Numbered from the stretch's first letter, positions 1-7,901 are shown. The stretch: DNA of 27,272 bases from Streptosporangiaceae bacterium (GCA_030045215.1 JASIBJ010000307.1:1-27272), one strand, 5' to 3'. A program made the numbers and translations. Notes: generated by a model from the sequence alone, not told the origin.

Positions 1-1621
1 CGATCACTGAGAGCACGTCCAGCGGATACTGGGGCGCCGCCCGGTCGAGCAGCTCGATCGCGGCCAGGGCCAGCGGGGATAGCGGCTGGTTCAGCGCGAA
101 GTCGGCCTGCAGGTCAACGGTCAACCGCACGCACCGGCCGTCCTCATCCGGTGCGCCGAGCCGTTCCACCACGCCGCCGGCCAGCAGGGCACGGTAGATG
201 GCGACGGCGCGGTGGACGTGCCGGCGCTGGGCCGCCCGGTCCTCGTCGTTCTCCCTGAGCAGGTGCTTCATGGCCGTGAACGCGTTGCCCCGGCGGCTGA
301 TTACGTTCAGGAGCATCGCATGGGTCACGGCGAAGCTCGACCGCAGCGCCTCGGGCTCGGCCGCCACCAGCCGGTCGAACGTGGGCTGGCCCCAGGACAC
401 CATGCCCTCGGGCGGCTTGCGCCGCACCACCTTGCGCCTCTTCCTGGGATCGTCCCCCGCCTTGGCCAGCGCTCGCTCGTTCTCGATCACGTGCTCGGGC
501 GCCTGGACGACGACCCGCCCCAGGGTGTCGAACCCGGCCCGGCCGGCCCGCCCGGCGATCTGATGGAACTCGCGCGCCGTCAGCAGCCGGTTGCGCGATC
601 CGTCGTACTTCGACAGCGCAGTGAACAGCACGGTGCGGATCGGCATGTTGATGCCGACGCCGAGCGTGTCGGTGCCGCAGATGACCTTCAGCAGGCCCGC
701 CTGCGCCAGCGTCTCGACCAGCCGCCGGTACTTCGGCAGCATGCCCGCGTGGTGTACGCCGATGCCGTGCCTGACCAGCCGGGACAGTGTCTTCCCGAAG
801 CCGGCCGAGAACCGGAACCGGCCGATCAGCTCGGCGATGGCGTCCTTTTCCGCGCGCGAGCACACGTTCACGCTCATCAGCGCTTGCGCCTGCTCGATCG
901 CCGCCGCCTGCGTGAAGTGCACGATGTAGATCGGCGCCTCATGGGTCGCCAGCAGGTCGGCCACCGTCTCGTGCAGCGGCGTCATGGCGAAAGAGAACGA
1001 TAGGGGAACGGGGCGCTCGGCCGAGCTGACGACCGCAGTCGGGCGGTTGGTCCGGCGCGTCAGATCGCGCTCGAGCCGGCTCACGTCCCCGAGCGTCGCT
1101 GACATCAGCAGGAACTGTGCCTGGGGCAGCTCGATGAGCGGCACCTGCCACGCCCAGCCGCGGTCCGGGTCGGCGTAGAAATGGAACTCGTCCATGACAA
1201 CCTGGCCGACGTCGGCTGCCGTGCCCTCGCGCAGGGCCAGGTTGGCCAGTACCTCGGCGGTGCAGCAGATGATCTGGGCATCCGCGTTCACGGCGCCGTC
1301 CCCGGTCATCATGCCGACCTCGTCCGGCCCGAAGATGCCGCACAGGGCGAAGAACTTCTCCGACACCAGGGCCTTGATCGGCGCGGTGTAGAAGGTCCGG
1401 TCATCGCGGGCCAGCGCGGTGAAGTGCGCGCCGGTGGCAACGAGGCTCTTGCCCGATCCGGTCGGCGTCGACAAGATCACGTTCGAGCCCGAGACGATCT
1501 CGATCATCGCCTCTTCCTGGTGCGGGTACAGGGTGAAGCCCTGCTCCGCCGCCCAGTCGGCGAACGCGGCGAACACGGCGTCTGGTTCGGCATCGTCAGG
1601 CAGCCGGTCGGTAAGAGTCAT
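1..1621 (-). CDS. DEAD/DEAH-box Ski2-like helicase, DUF3516 type (C-terminus cut by window edge)
   Basis: This is an ATP-dependent superfamily-2 nucleic-acid helicase, most like the Ski2-like actinobacterial proteins that carry a C-terminal DUF3516 region. Reading the minus strand from the ATG at 1621 gives about 540 open codons to the window edge, so the C-terminus lies outside. Visible motifs are Walker A TPTGSGKS (residues 52-59), motif II DEFH (about 144-147), motif III SAT (about 174-176), the HHAGMLPKYR block, GTDTLGVGINMP, and motif VI QIAGRAGRAGF. The order and spacing fit an intact two-RecA-domain core. Other open frames across this stretch are Arg-rich and lack these motifs. It is divergent from the SDR at 1777, with 155 bp between the two starts. 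The family is presumed to act in RNA or DNA processing; the precise role is not established by sequence. I am confident of the helicase class and less so of the DUF3516 assignment, because that domain is mostly missing. Confidence 0.9.
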   Translation of the reverse strand, partial: MTLTDRLPDDAEPDAVFAAFADWAAEQGFTLYPHQEEAMIEIVSGSNVILSTPTGSGKSLVATGAHFTALARDDRTFYTAPIKALVSEKFFALCGIFGPDEVGMMTGDGAVNADAQIICCTAEVLANLALREGTAADVGQVVMDEFHFYADPDRGWAWQVPLIELPQAQFLLMSATLGDVSRLERDLTRRTNRPTAVVSSAERPVPLSFSFAMTPLHETVADLLATHEAPIYIVHFTQAAAIEQAQALMSVNVCSRAEKDAIAELIGRFRFSAGFGKTLSRLVRHGIGVHHAGMLPKYRRLVETLAQAGLLKVICGTDTLGVGINMPIRTVLFTALSKYDGSRNRLLTAREFHQIAGRAGRAGFDTLGRVVVQAPEHVIENERALAKAGDDPRKRRKVVRRKPPEGMVSWGQPTFDRLVAAEPEALRSSFAVTHAMLLNVISRRGNAFTAMKHLLRENDEDRAAQRRHVHRAVAIYRALLAGGVVERLGAPDEDGRCVRLTVDLQADFALNQPLSPLALAAIELLDRAAPQYPLDVLSVI

Positions 1622-1721
1622 AGTCCGTACATCGTGCCAGGCTTCCGGGCCAGCCCGGCCTCCCGCCGGTCTGCGCCGTCCAGCCGGCTAGCCCGTAAGC
1701 GTAGAGCTATGTTAGTGTTCC

Positions 1722-1744
1722 TTACATTGTAAGCGACTATTACA
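1722..1744. promoter_or_regulatory. Candidate TetR operator: overlapping TTACA/TGTAA half-sites
   Basis: Three half-sites lie in alternating orientation: TTACA (1722-1726), TGTAA (1728-1732) and TTACA (1740-1744). The first two form a perfect 13-bp palindrome CTTACATTGTAAG (1721-1733). The second and third form a 17-bp inverted repeat. The site is in the divergent helicase/SDR intergenic region, 33 bp before the SDR start, and a TetR gene follows the SDR. Binding by that TetR protein is inferred from position and symmetry. Confidence 0.45.
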
Positions 1745-1776
1745 TCGATGCCAGCCAGGAGGGATGGGAGAACGGG

Positions 1777-2724
1777 ATGAGCAAGGGGCGCTGGACCGCG
1801 ACGGATATCCCCGACATGACCGGGCGCACGGCCGTGGTCACGGGAGCAAACGCGGGCATCGGATTCGAGACCGCGCGGGTGCTGGCCGGGCGCGGCGCCC
1901 TGGTGGTGCTCGCCTGCCGTAATTCCGGCAAAGCGCGGCAGGCGGCCGACCGCATTACCGCCGCGCACCGCCAGGCCTGCACCGGGGTCATCCGGCTCGA
2001 TCTCGCCTCGCTGGCATCGGTTCGCGAGGCCGCCGACGAGATCCGGGCAACTCATGCGCATGTCGACCTGCTCATCAACAACGCCGGCGTCATGGAGCTG
2101 CCGTACGAGCGGACCGAGGACGGGTTCGAGCTGACGTTGGGCACCAATCACCTCGGTCACTTCGCGTTCACGGGCCTGGTCCTGGACCTGCTCCTTGCCA
2201 CGCCCGGGTCGCGGGTCGTCACGATGAGCAGCATGGGTCACGAGCCCGGCGTGATGAACTTCGATGACCTGCAGTCCGAGCACGGCTACGAGCCGGCCGG
2301 GGCCTACTACCAGTCGAAGCTGGCCAACCTGCTGTTCACCTACGAACTGGACCGCCGGCTACGGGAGGCGGGGGCGCCGACCCAGGCGCTCGCCGCGCAT
2401 CCCGGAGTCGTTTACACCGACTTGTTCCGGACGCGATCGAGGCTGGACAAGGCCCTGCTGAGTCGGTGGATGCGCCCGGTCAACTTCTGGGCAGTGCAGA
2501 ACGTGCACAAGGGCGCGCTGCCCATGCTGCGCGCCGCCACGGACCCGGCCGCGACCGGCGGCGAGTACTACGGGCCGCACCGCAAGCACGACACCGGTTA
2601 CCCGGTCGCCGTGAAGTCGAGCCAGCGGTCGCACGACGTAGCCGGCCAGGCCCGGCTCTGGGAGGTATCCGAGCAGCTGACCGGCGTCCGATACGCCGTC
2701 TCCGTCCCGCCGGCCCTAACCTGA
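1777..2724 (+). CDS. SDR-family NAD(P)-dependent oxidoreductase (retinol-dehydrogenase-like)
   Basis: This is a 315-aa short-chain dehydrogenase/reductase. It has the cofactor motif TGANAGIG (residues 22-29), NNAG (101-104), active-site serines at 151-152 and the catalytic YxxxK pair Tyr177/Lys181. The length and the extended C-terminal part suit the retinol-dehydrogenase/WW-domain-oxidoreductase-like SDR group, which reduces or oxidises carbonyl/alcohol groups on lipophilic substrates. The real substrate is unknown. The ATG at 1777 follows an AGGAGGG at 1757-1763, a rather long spacing; a second purine run GGGAGAACGGG lies closer. It is followed after 5 nt by a TetR gene, so the two are almost certainly one operon, probably autoregulated through the TTACA/TGTAA site upstream. 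Confidence 0.9.
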   Translation: MSKGRWTATDIPDMTGRTAVVTGANAGIGFETARVLAGRGALVVLACRNSGKARQAADRITAAHRQACTGVIRLDLASLASVREAADEIRATHAHVDLLINNAGVMELPYERTEDGFELTLGTNHLGHFAFTGLVLDLLLATPGSRVVTMSSMGHEPGVMNFDDLQSEHGYEPAGAYYQSKLANLLFTYELDRRLREAGAPTQALAAHPGVVYTDLFRTRSRLDKALLSRWMRPVNFWAVQNVHKGALPMLRAATDPAATGGEYYGPHRKHDTGYPVAVKSSQRSHDVAGQARLWEVSEQLTGVRYAVSVPPALT

Positions 2725-2729
2725 GGTCT

Positions 2730-3347
2730 ATGCCCGCCGCTAAGGATGGCCGTTACCACCACGGCGATCTTCGCGCCGCGCTCATCGATGCCGCGATCGA
2801 AGTGATCGGCGAGCGGGGAGTGCGGGGGTTCTCCATGGCGGAGGCGAGCCGCCGTCTCGGCGTGACCTCCGCCGCGCCGTATCGCCACTTCGCTGACCGC
2901 GACGAGCTGCTGGCCGAGGTCGGTGTGCGCGCGCTGCGGACCTTCGCGGCTATGGTTACGGCCGAGGCCGCCGGTGCGCGAACTCCGGAGCAGCGGCTCG
3001 CCGCGATGGCGCGCGCTTACGTGCGGTTCGCCGCGGAACAGCGATCGTTGTTCGACGCACTGTTTATCTCGGGCCTGGACAAGAGCCGGTTTCCCGAGCT
3101 CATCCGCGCCTGGCAGCCGGTCGACGAGATGCTCCTCGTGGTGGACGAGATCTGTGCGGGCGATGCGGGTGCGGCCAAGGCGCTGGCGGACGCGGTCGAG
3201 GCGACCGCGCACGGTCACGCCGCGCTGCTGCGCGACGGCGACTATGGCGAAGGCCCAGAAGCGGTCCGCGCCGCGGCCGAGATGGCCGCGAGCGCCACGC
3301 TCGCCCTCATCGCCGGGCGCGGTGCGCTGGGCCGGCCGGGCAGGTAA
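2730..3347 (+). CDS. TetR/AcrR-family transcriptional regulator
   Basis: This is a 205-aa TetR-type repressor. The N-terminal helix-turn-helix is clear: the YHHGDLRAALIDAA helix at about residues 9-22, then the recognition region SRRLGVTSAAPYRHF and the DRDELLAEV segment that normally closes the domain. The remainder is an all-helical ligand-binding domain. The HHGDL opening is typical of the TetR subgroup with a WHG-type C-terminal domain. The ATG at 2730 begins 5 nt after the SDR stop, with GAGG at 2723-2726 overlapping that stop, so translation is probably coupled. An in-frame opening extends upstream inside the SDR gene, but it has no TetR-like residues. It most likely represses its own SDR operon and relieves that repression when it binds a small ligand. 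Confidence 0.9.
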   Translation: MPAAKDGRYHHGDLRAALIDAAIEVIGERGVRGFSMAEASRRLGVTSAAPYRHFADRDELLAEVGVRALRTFAAMVTAEAAGARTPEQRLAAMARAYVRFAAEQRSLFDALFISGLDKSRFPELIRAWQPVDEMLLVVDEICAGDAGAAKALADAVEATAHGHAALLRDGDYGEGPEAVRAAAEMAASATLALIAGRGALGRPGR

Positions 3348-3382
3348 CCGGCAAGGCCGACCGCCGGCATCGCCGTTACCTG
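3341..3382. terminator. Symmetrical hairpin between convergent TetR and MgtC genes
   Basis: CAGGTAAC (3341-3348) and GTTACCTG (3375-3382) are perfect inverted arms, with a nested CCGGC/GCCGG pair (3348-3352 and 3363-3367). The TetR stop TAA and the MgtC stop TTA sit inside the two arms. There is no T-tract, so it would act as a bidirectional, non-canonical terminator. This is inferred from convergent placement. Confidence 0.4.
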
Positions 3383-4014
3383 GTGGACGTGGGCCGACGC
3401 CAGCTGCGTGCTCTCGCCCACAGATTCCATGATCTGGCTCGTGGCCTCGGTGCGCCAGACGGCCACAGGCTGACCGCCGTTGCGCTCGAACGCTCGGGTG
3501 AGCTGCCAGCGCCGTTGCGGTACCGCCGTCCGGGCGATTCCGGCGGCTTCTCATGCCGGAACCGGCCTGAATACCGCCGGGCATCCAGCAGCCTGAACAA
3601 CCGGATGTACCGTCCCTCCAGGATCAGCAGGGTGATCGCCGTGCCGACGACAGCGACCAGCACTTGGCCGTCGCCGGCCGCGGCTCCGATGGCCACGGAA
3701 GCCAGGATGGCCGCGGCCGTCGTCAGCCCGCGCACGAACTCCTGATGCTCCTGGCGGAACAGCAGGCCGGCGCCGATGAAGCCAACCCCGGTCAGAACAC
3801 CCGTCAGCGCCGTCGGCGCACCGTGCGCCGCCAGCACGCCCACGATGCCAGCGCCGACACCGATCAGGGCGAACACCCGCTCGCCCGCCCCCGCTCGGCG
3901 CAGGTCACGCTCGAACCCGATGGCATACGTGAGCCCGGCCGCTACGAGGACGTGGAGCATGTCGACGGCCTCAGTCGTCACGGCCCCCCCACCCATGCCA
4001 AGCGGCCCCCGCAA
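3376..4014 (-). CDS. MgtC/SapB-family membrane protein with aberrant C-terminal tail
   Basis: Residues ~15-140 of this 212-aa protein match the MgtC/SapB membrane domain. It has the conserved GFERDLRRAGAGERVFALIG block (about 33-52), the GVLTGVGFIGAGLLFR segment (72-87) and the VRGLTTAAAILASVAIG helix (94-110), with about four hydrophobic segments. MgtC-like proteins are inner-membrane modulators linked to Mg2+ limitation and ATP-synthase control in pathogens; the function here is unknown. The last ~50 residues are Arg/Ser/Pro-rich and lose the GC3 bias. In the same stretch another minus-strand frame has strong GC3 bias and a balanced composition, so a frameshift near 3510-3553 is possible. 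The start could also be the later GTG at residue 12. It is convergent with TetR and divergent from the SGNH lipoprotein gene. Confidence 0.82.
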   Translation of the reverse strand: MRGPLGMGGGAVTTEAVDMLHVLVAAGLTYAIGFERDLRRAGAGERVFALIGVGAGIVGVLAAHGAPTALTGVLTGVGFIGAGLLFRQEHQEFVRGLTTAAAILASVAIGAAAGDGQVLVAVVGTAITLLILEGRYIRLFRLLDARRYSGRFRHEKPPESPGRRYRNGAGSSPERSSATAVSLWPSGAPRPRARSWNLWARARSWRRPTSTR

Positions 4015-4055
4015 CCGCCGCCCCCATAACGCAGGGTAGCTGGACGCTTACGGCC

Positions 4056-4077
4056 CCAGGTCAGCGGGCTGACCTGG
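4056..4077. repeat. 10-bp-arm inverted repeat in divergent MgtC/SGNH spacer
   Basis: CCAGGTCAGC (4056-4065) and GCTGACCTGG (4068-4077) are perfect inverted arms separated by GG. The site lies between the divergent starts at 4014 and 4174, so it may be an operator or part of an mRNA leader. No known regulator motif was recognised. Confidence 0.4.
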
Positions 4078-4161
4078 CACCCATGGCCGGATGGCGGACC
4101 GGCCGCCGGGGCGCACGCACATTGCCTGCGTGTCGGCCGTTTAAGCCGCGGCCCGCCGGGT

Positions 4162-4167
4162 TAGCTT
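4162..4167 (+). promoter_or_regulatory. Possible -10 element of a leaderless SGNH transcript
   Basis: TAGCTT (TANNNT pattern) ends 6 nt before the GTG at 4174, the spacing expected when transcription begins at the start codon. No Shine-Dalgarno sequence is visible. The -35 region (about 4139-4144, GTTTAA) is poor. Confidence 0.3.
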
Positions 4168-4173
4168 TTCGTC

Positions 4174-5031
4174 GTGCCGTCAACGATCGGTCGATATGCG
4201 CGCGTGGCAGTCTGCGCAGCCGCGGTCGCCGTGCTGGCCGGCTGCAGCGGCGGTGCGGCACCGACCGCTGCGGGCCGGACCACGTCCGCGCACGCGCGCT
4301 CGATCCCGTCGGCGCAAGCCCGTGCGAGCACCAGGGCGGACTCGGGATTGCGCACGTCCTGCACGTCGGTCGTCCACATCGGCGACTCGACTTCCGATGG
4401 CCTGGTCTTGCCCGCCTACCAGCCCGACGCGAGTCTCAGAATCGCCGCCCAGTACCGCCGGGTGGGCGTCACGAGGTTCATTCCAGAGGTGTCGGGGGCG
4501 CGGTCAATCTACGAGACCTGGCACGGTTTCCCCAACGGCTACACGGTCGCGCAGCAGCTGATCAATCAGGGATATTCGGGGTGCTGGGTCATTGCCCTCG
4601 GCACCAACGACGCGGCGGACGTGGCGGTCGGCTCGGCGATGAGCATGCCGGCCCGCATCAGCGAGATGATGACGCTGATCGGCAACGAGCCAGTGATGTG
4701 GGTGAACGTCGTGTCGCTGCTGTCCTCTGGCCCGTACGCCGAGTCCAACATGCGGGCCTGGGACCGGGCCCTGCTGCAGGCTTGCCCGCAGTACCCGACC
4801 ATGCGGGTTTATGACTGGGCGGCCGTGGCCCGGCCGGGCTGGTTCATCCCCGACGGCATTCATTACACGCCGCAGGGGTACGCCCAGCGGGCGCGCGGAA
4901 TCGCCGACGCGCTGGCCCTGGCCTTCCCGGCGGGCCGGCAGCCCGAGTTCGAGCCGCCGACTGACCGGCTGTCGCTAACGCAGACCTCGCTCTGGAAGAC
5001 GGACAGCCAGGGCGGCTGCCTGGTCCAATGA
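4174..5031 (+). CDS. SGNH/GDSL-type hydrolase lipoprotein
   Basis: This 285-aa protein is predicted to be exported and lipid-anchored. It has a positively charged N-terminus, a short hydrophobic core and the lipobox LAGC with Cys24 as the lipidated residue. An Ala/Ser/Thr-rich spacer follows, then an SGNH-hydrolase fold. The fold shows HIGDSTSDG (nucleophile Ser72), GTND (143-146) and the Asp227/His230 pair in PDGIHYTP. Such proteins are esterases or acyl hydrolases, often acting on acylated cell-wall glycans; the substrate here is unknown. The GTG at 4174 is preferred because the signal peptide begins there. A TAGCTT six nt upstream suggests a leaderless mRNA. A Cys near residue 63 and another in the C-terminal QGGCLVQ tail could form a disulfide. 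It is convergent with the PPOX gene. Confidence 0.85.
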   Translation: MPSTIGRYARVAVCAAAVAVLAGCSGGAAPTAAGRTTSAHARSIPSAQARASTRADSGLRTSCTSVVHIGDSTSDGLVLPAYQPDASLRIAAQYRRVGVTRFIPEVSGARSIYETWHGFPNGYTVAQQLINQGYSGCWVIALGTNDAADVAVGSAMSMPARISEMMTLIGNEPVMWVNVVSLLSSGPYAESNMRAWDRALLQACPQYPTMRVYDWAAVARPGWFIPDGIHYTPQGYAQRARGIADALALAFPAGRQPEFEPPTDRLSLTQTSLWKTDSQGGCLVQ

Positions 5032-5051
5032 CCGGCCGCTGGCCGGCCGGT
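5031..5051. terminator. GC-rich hairpin between convergent SGNH and PPOX genes
   Basis: CCGGCC (5032-5037), GCT, GGCCGG (5041-5046) form a compact stem-loop. An alternative pairing uses ACCGGCC and GGCCGGT (5045-5051). It starts at the SGNH stop and lies before the PPOX stop at 5063. It lacks a T-tract. Confidence 0.4.
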
Positions 5052-5062
5052 GCCGCTGGTGC

Positions 5063-5458
5063 CTACGCCGCGTAGCCCGTCACCTTATCCACGACCACAC
5101 GGACCACCACGCGGACTGCTCCCGGGCGGTCCTCACCGGGATCCCGGCCGTCGTACTTCCACGACAGCCGGGTATCAAGCTGCCGGCCGACGTCCGGGGT
5201 CATCGATACGCGTCCGCGCAACTCGACGTAGTTCTCCGGATCGGCGCTGTCGATCACGGTCACGCTGACGCGCGGATCGCGCGCCATGTTGCGGTGCTTG
5301 ACCCGGCCCTCGACGGTGGACATGAGCAGGTCGGAGCCGTCGCGCCCGACCCAGATCACGGAGGTCTGCGGGCTGCCGTCGGGGTTCACCGTGGCCAGGA
5401 CCGCATAGTTCTTCTCGTCGAGCAGCCTGAGCGTCGCCTCGCTGAGCGGAATCGCCAT
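5063..5458 (-). CDS. PPOX-class (F420/FMN) split-barrel flavoprotein
   Basis: This 131-aa protein matches the pyridoxamine-5'-phosphate-oxidase-like split beta-barrel family, closest in pattern to the actinobacterial F420-dependent oxidoreductases of the Rv1155 type. Diagnostic stretches are YAVLATVNPDGSPQTSVIWV near the N-terminus, LLMSTVEGRVKHRNMARDP in the middle and NYVELRGRVSMT in the second half; the KxRN..RDPRVSV pattern is the usual cofactor-binding region. Members are small homodimers that reduce or bind oxidised flavin-type substrates; the substrate is not predictable. The ATG at 5458 (MAIPLSE) is chosen because residues upstream of it in the open frame are not family-like. It stands alone on the minus strand, convergent with the SGNH gene. 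Confidence 0.87.
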   Translation of the reverse strand: MAIPLSEATLRLLDEKNYAVLATVNPDGSPQTSVIWVGRDGSDLLMSTVEGRVKHRNMARDPRVSVTVIDSADPENYVELRGRVSMTPDVGRQLDTRLSWKYDGRDPGEDRPGAVRVVVRVVVDKVTGYAA

Positions 5459-5664
5459 GGCCGGCAACCTAGCATTTCGCGTACGGCGACCGCAGCCGGT
5501 GCCCTGGGTCGCGCCGCGGCCGGCCACGGTTTCCCGGCGATAGTTGGTCGGGTTTTCTGCGGTTTCTGATCGGTTCTTGGCTCGTTTCGATTGCTACCCC
5601 TTGCGAACCTGCAACTGCAAGGTCGGCCCGGCTTTCCGGTGCCCGACAGACGAGTCGCAAGGGG

Positions 5665-5958
5665 GTGGTGGCGGTGCTCATCGTCGTGCTCTGCATCGCC
5701 GCGCTGGCGGTCGGCTCGCCGATTATTGCGGCGCTCATCGTTTCCGTCGCCAGCGTGCACGAGGACGCCAACTGGAGTCTGGGTCGGCCGCCGTCCAACG
5801 CGCTAGACCGCATCGCGCGGCGCATAGTCGCATTTGACGCGGATTCCATCGACTGGCCACGATCCAAGGCACACGTGCAGGCGGAGAGGGCGCTGCGGCA
5901 GCACTCGCGGGAACCCGGCGAGCCAGAGACTGGCACCGGGAACCGTAGTGCGGCATAG
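5665..5958 (+). CDS. Small single-pass membrane protein, hypothetical
   Basis: This 97-aa open frame begins with a strongly hydrophobic segment (VAVLIVVLCIAALAVGSPII and onward, residues 2-30). A soluble tail follows, containing SVHEDANWSLG and an amphipathic LDRIARRIVAFDADSIDW stretch, and the end is charged and disordered. I do not recognise a family. The composition of the tail is protein-like, unlike the competing frames. The start is uncertain: GTG at 5665, 5668 or 5674 are all possible, and the AAGGGGG just upstream favours 5674. It precedes a strong hairpin at 5966 and is convergent with the glycosyltransferase gene. Confidence 0.5.
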   Translation: MVAVLIVVLCIAALAVGSPIIAALIVSVASVHEDANWSLGRPPSNALDRIARRIVAFDADSIDWPRSKAHVQAERALRQHSREPGEPETGTGNRSAA

Positions 5959-5965
5959 CACGCCT

Positions 5966-6002
5966 GCTGCTGGCTGGCCGGCCCTACCGGCCAGCCAGCA
6001 GC
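5966..6002. terminator. Perfect 16-bp stem-loop at the glycosyltransferase 3' end
   Basis: The arms 5966-5981 and 5987-6002 are exactly complementary (core CTGGCTGGCCGG and its complement) with a 5-nt loop that contains the glycosyltransferase stop codon. It lies between the convergent small ORF (ends 5958) and the glycosyltransferase. There is no U-tract on either strand, so it would be a bidirectional hairpin-only terminator or an mRNA 3'-end stabiliser. Confidence 0.65.
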
Positions 6003-7069
6003 CTCTGGGCGGCGACCCGCGCTTTGTTCGGCGGAGTAAGAGCCGCATACGCAAGATAAGAATCCTTCGCGATAAGTGCGTACTTGACTCCGCGGAATCC
6101 GGCGGGCGGCCGGTATCCGTCGGGGACGTATTCCTGGTAGAGACCTGACAGCCGACTGAAGTACTCGCGACGATCGGTCCTGGCGACGTTTCCTGCGGTG
6201 TCCAGGATCGTCGAACAGTGCCAGATTGAGCGGGTGAACAGGGCCCGGTAGATCTCCTCGGTCATCTGAGAATTTCCAGATTGCGCAGCTAGCTTGTCGC
6301 GATTTTGCTTCAGCACTGGGCGCCATGCGTCGAAGACGAGGAAATGCCGGTAACGCTCGCCCACACTCGTGACAGATCCGGGGCGATGCCTCCGGTATAG
6401 GTAGCACACTCGATCCAGGATGGTGATTTCGCCCGCGGTCAGCAGAAGCTCGCACGAGACCGGCACGTCCTCGTGCGGCCACTCAGCGGCGAATTCAGCG
6501 CCCGTCGACTCGAAGAACTCACGACGGATGATCTTGTTCCAGGAGACCGGGCTCATGTCGAGCATCCGCGGCCGCTGTGCGACCGTGAACGGCTGCTCGC
6601 CTGCCCCGGTGAGCAGGCCATGGTCCTGGCCGGCCTTGGGGCTCTCACCGTGCAGTTCCGCATGATTGATGACGAGAACATCGGGCCGCTGCCTGGCGAG
6701 CCGTTCGGATATCACCGCTAACGAGTCAGGAGTAACCATATCGTCCGCGTCGACGAACCAGAGGTACTCGCCCGAGGCCTTGCGGGCTCCCGAATTACGC
6801 GCCCGGCCGGGACCGATCCTGCTTGCGGCCCGCTCCATGCTCAGCCGCGGCTCGTCCGCTATCCGCTTCTCCAGCAAAGCTGGAGTTGTGTCCGTGGACG
6901 CTCCGTCCACGACGATTATCTCGATGTCTCGGAATGCCTGTCTCGCGATGGAGTCGATGCGCGGCCCAATGTACGACTCAACGTTGAAGGTCGGGATCAC
7001 GACGCTCAGGAGGGGTGCCGAGCCGAAGCGCGCGGGAACGGGGTCTCGCTCAGAACTCAGGTCACGCAT
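5984..7069 (-). CDS. Family 2 glycosyltransferase
   Basis: This 361-aa GT-A fold glycosyltransferase transfers sugars from nucleotide-sugar donors. It has the N-terminal LSVVIPTFNVESYI strand, VDGASTDTT (about 55-62), the GPGRARNSGARKASGEYLWF block, the metal-binding DADD (107-110), and the acidic catalytic pair in WPHEDVP (Glu200/Asp201). No transmembrane segment is evident, so it is probably cytosolic or peripheral. The C-terminal ~120 residues are helical and unassigned. The open frame extends to 7120, but I choose the ATG at 7069 because it overlaps the methyltransferase stop in a TGATG arrangement, a classic coupling signal. The two genes therefore form one operon, which suggests decoration of a polysaccharide or glycolipid. 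The acceptor is unknown. Confidence 0.88.
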   Translation of the reverse strand: MRDLSSERDPVPARFGSAPLLSVVIPTFNVESYIGPRIDSIARQAFRDIEIIVVDGASTDTTPALLEKRIADEPRLSMERAASRIGPGRARNSGARKASGEYLWFVDADDMVTPDSLAVISERLARQRPDVLVINHAELHGESPKAGQDHGLLTGAGEQPFTVAQRPRMLDMSPVSWNKIIRREFFESTGAEFAAEWPHEDVPVSCELLLTAGEITILDRVCYLYRRHRPGSVTSVGERYRHFLVFDAWRPVLKQNRDKLAAQSGNSQMTEEIYRALFTRSIWHCSTILDTAGNVARTDRREYFSRLSGLYQEYVPDGYRPPAGFRGVKYALIAKDSYLAYAALTPPNKARVAAQRLLAGR

Positions 7070-7815
7070 CACGTTGTTCGTTCTTGCAACTTCCTGGCGG
7101 CTGATAGCCCGCTGAGCCACGGATGTCTATCCGTCGGCTTCTCCGCTATGAGCTTGATATGGCTGTGCGAGTGCTGAGGCATCCCGCTATGGGAAGCTTC
7201 CGGCTTATCACGTTCAAAGTACTTAAGCTTCAGGTCCCAGCCTTCGTAAGCCCGCGCAATGACGCCGTCCTCATCGTCGCAGTACGCCAGCACGCTGTTA
7301 TGAGAGGACGGTACCGGCGTGAACGTTGTCCAGGATGACACGACGTTGAGTCCACCCGGCTTGGTTGCTGCGTGCATGCGACCGATGACGCGCGTCTTAT
7401 CCTTGATGTAGTGCAGCACGCCGTTGCAAATGACGAGATCGAACTGACCGTCGGGCTGGAACTCGCCAATGTCCGCGGTCACCACCCCGACGTCGACGCC
7501 AGCGTCGGCCGCGAAGGTCTTGATCTTCTCACAGGCGACTTCGCTCACTTCCACCGCCGTCACCGTGTACCCCATGAGCGCGAGCCGGATGGAGTCGGCG
7601 CCTTCGCCGGCGCCAAGATCCAGTGCGCGACCGCGCTCGCGATCGCGGATCAGGCGGAGAGTTAGCTGGGTCAGCAACGACATCGGGTAGGCATCGGGAT
7701 CAGCTGAGTACGGATCGCTCTGGCGCCACCAGTAGCGCTCCGTAGGGCGATACAGCTCATCGAAGTAGGCGGCGACGTCTAGGGCGCTCGTCGCGGAGTG
7801 TGCGTCGGACGACAC
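7069..7815 (-). CDS. Class I SAM-dependent methyltransferase (TehB-like)
   Basis: This 248-aa protein has a class I SAM-methyltransferase core. Motif I is RALDLGAGEGADSIRL (about 63-78), the acidic ribose-binding position is in TAVEVS (86-91), an Asp lies in VVTADIGEF, and motif IV-like FDLVICNGVLHYIK spans about 125-138. The overall pattern resembles TehB/tellurite-resistance-type and related small-molecule methyltransferases. The N-terminus has a DELYRPTERYWWRQ stretch that may form the substrate lid. The GTG at 7815 follows GGAGAA with a 6-nt gap. It is translationally coupled to the glycosyltransferase downstream, so methylation of a sugar or glycan intermediate is a reasonable inference. 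It is divergent from the 677-aa unknown gene, with 287 bp between the starts. Confidence 0.86.
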   Translation of the reverse strand: MSSDAHSATSALDVAAYFDELYRPTERYWWRQSDPYSADPDAYPMSLLTQLTLRLIRDRERGRALDLGAGEGADSIRLALMGYTVTAVEVSEVACEKIKTFAADAGVDVGVVTADIGEFQPDGQFDLVICNGVLHYIKDKTRVIGRMHAATKPGGLNVVSSWTTFTPVPSSHNSVLAYCDDEDGVIARAYEGWDLKLKYFERDKPEASHSGMPQHSHSHIKLIAEKPTDRHPWLSGLSAARKLQERTT

Positions 7816-7901
7816 GAATTGTTCTCCACTGCTCCAAAGCTAGCCAACTAGGAATGCCGCCGGTGACAGGTCGACGCTAGCTGGCCAGGGAGACTCACCG
7901 A

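Noticed and set aside
2598..3584. Long minus-strand frame spanning TetR and the MgtC tail
   Set aside because: It runs antisense to a clear TetR gene, its composition is off-frame-like, and GC3 is mixed.
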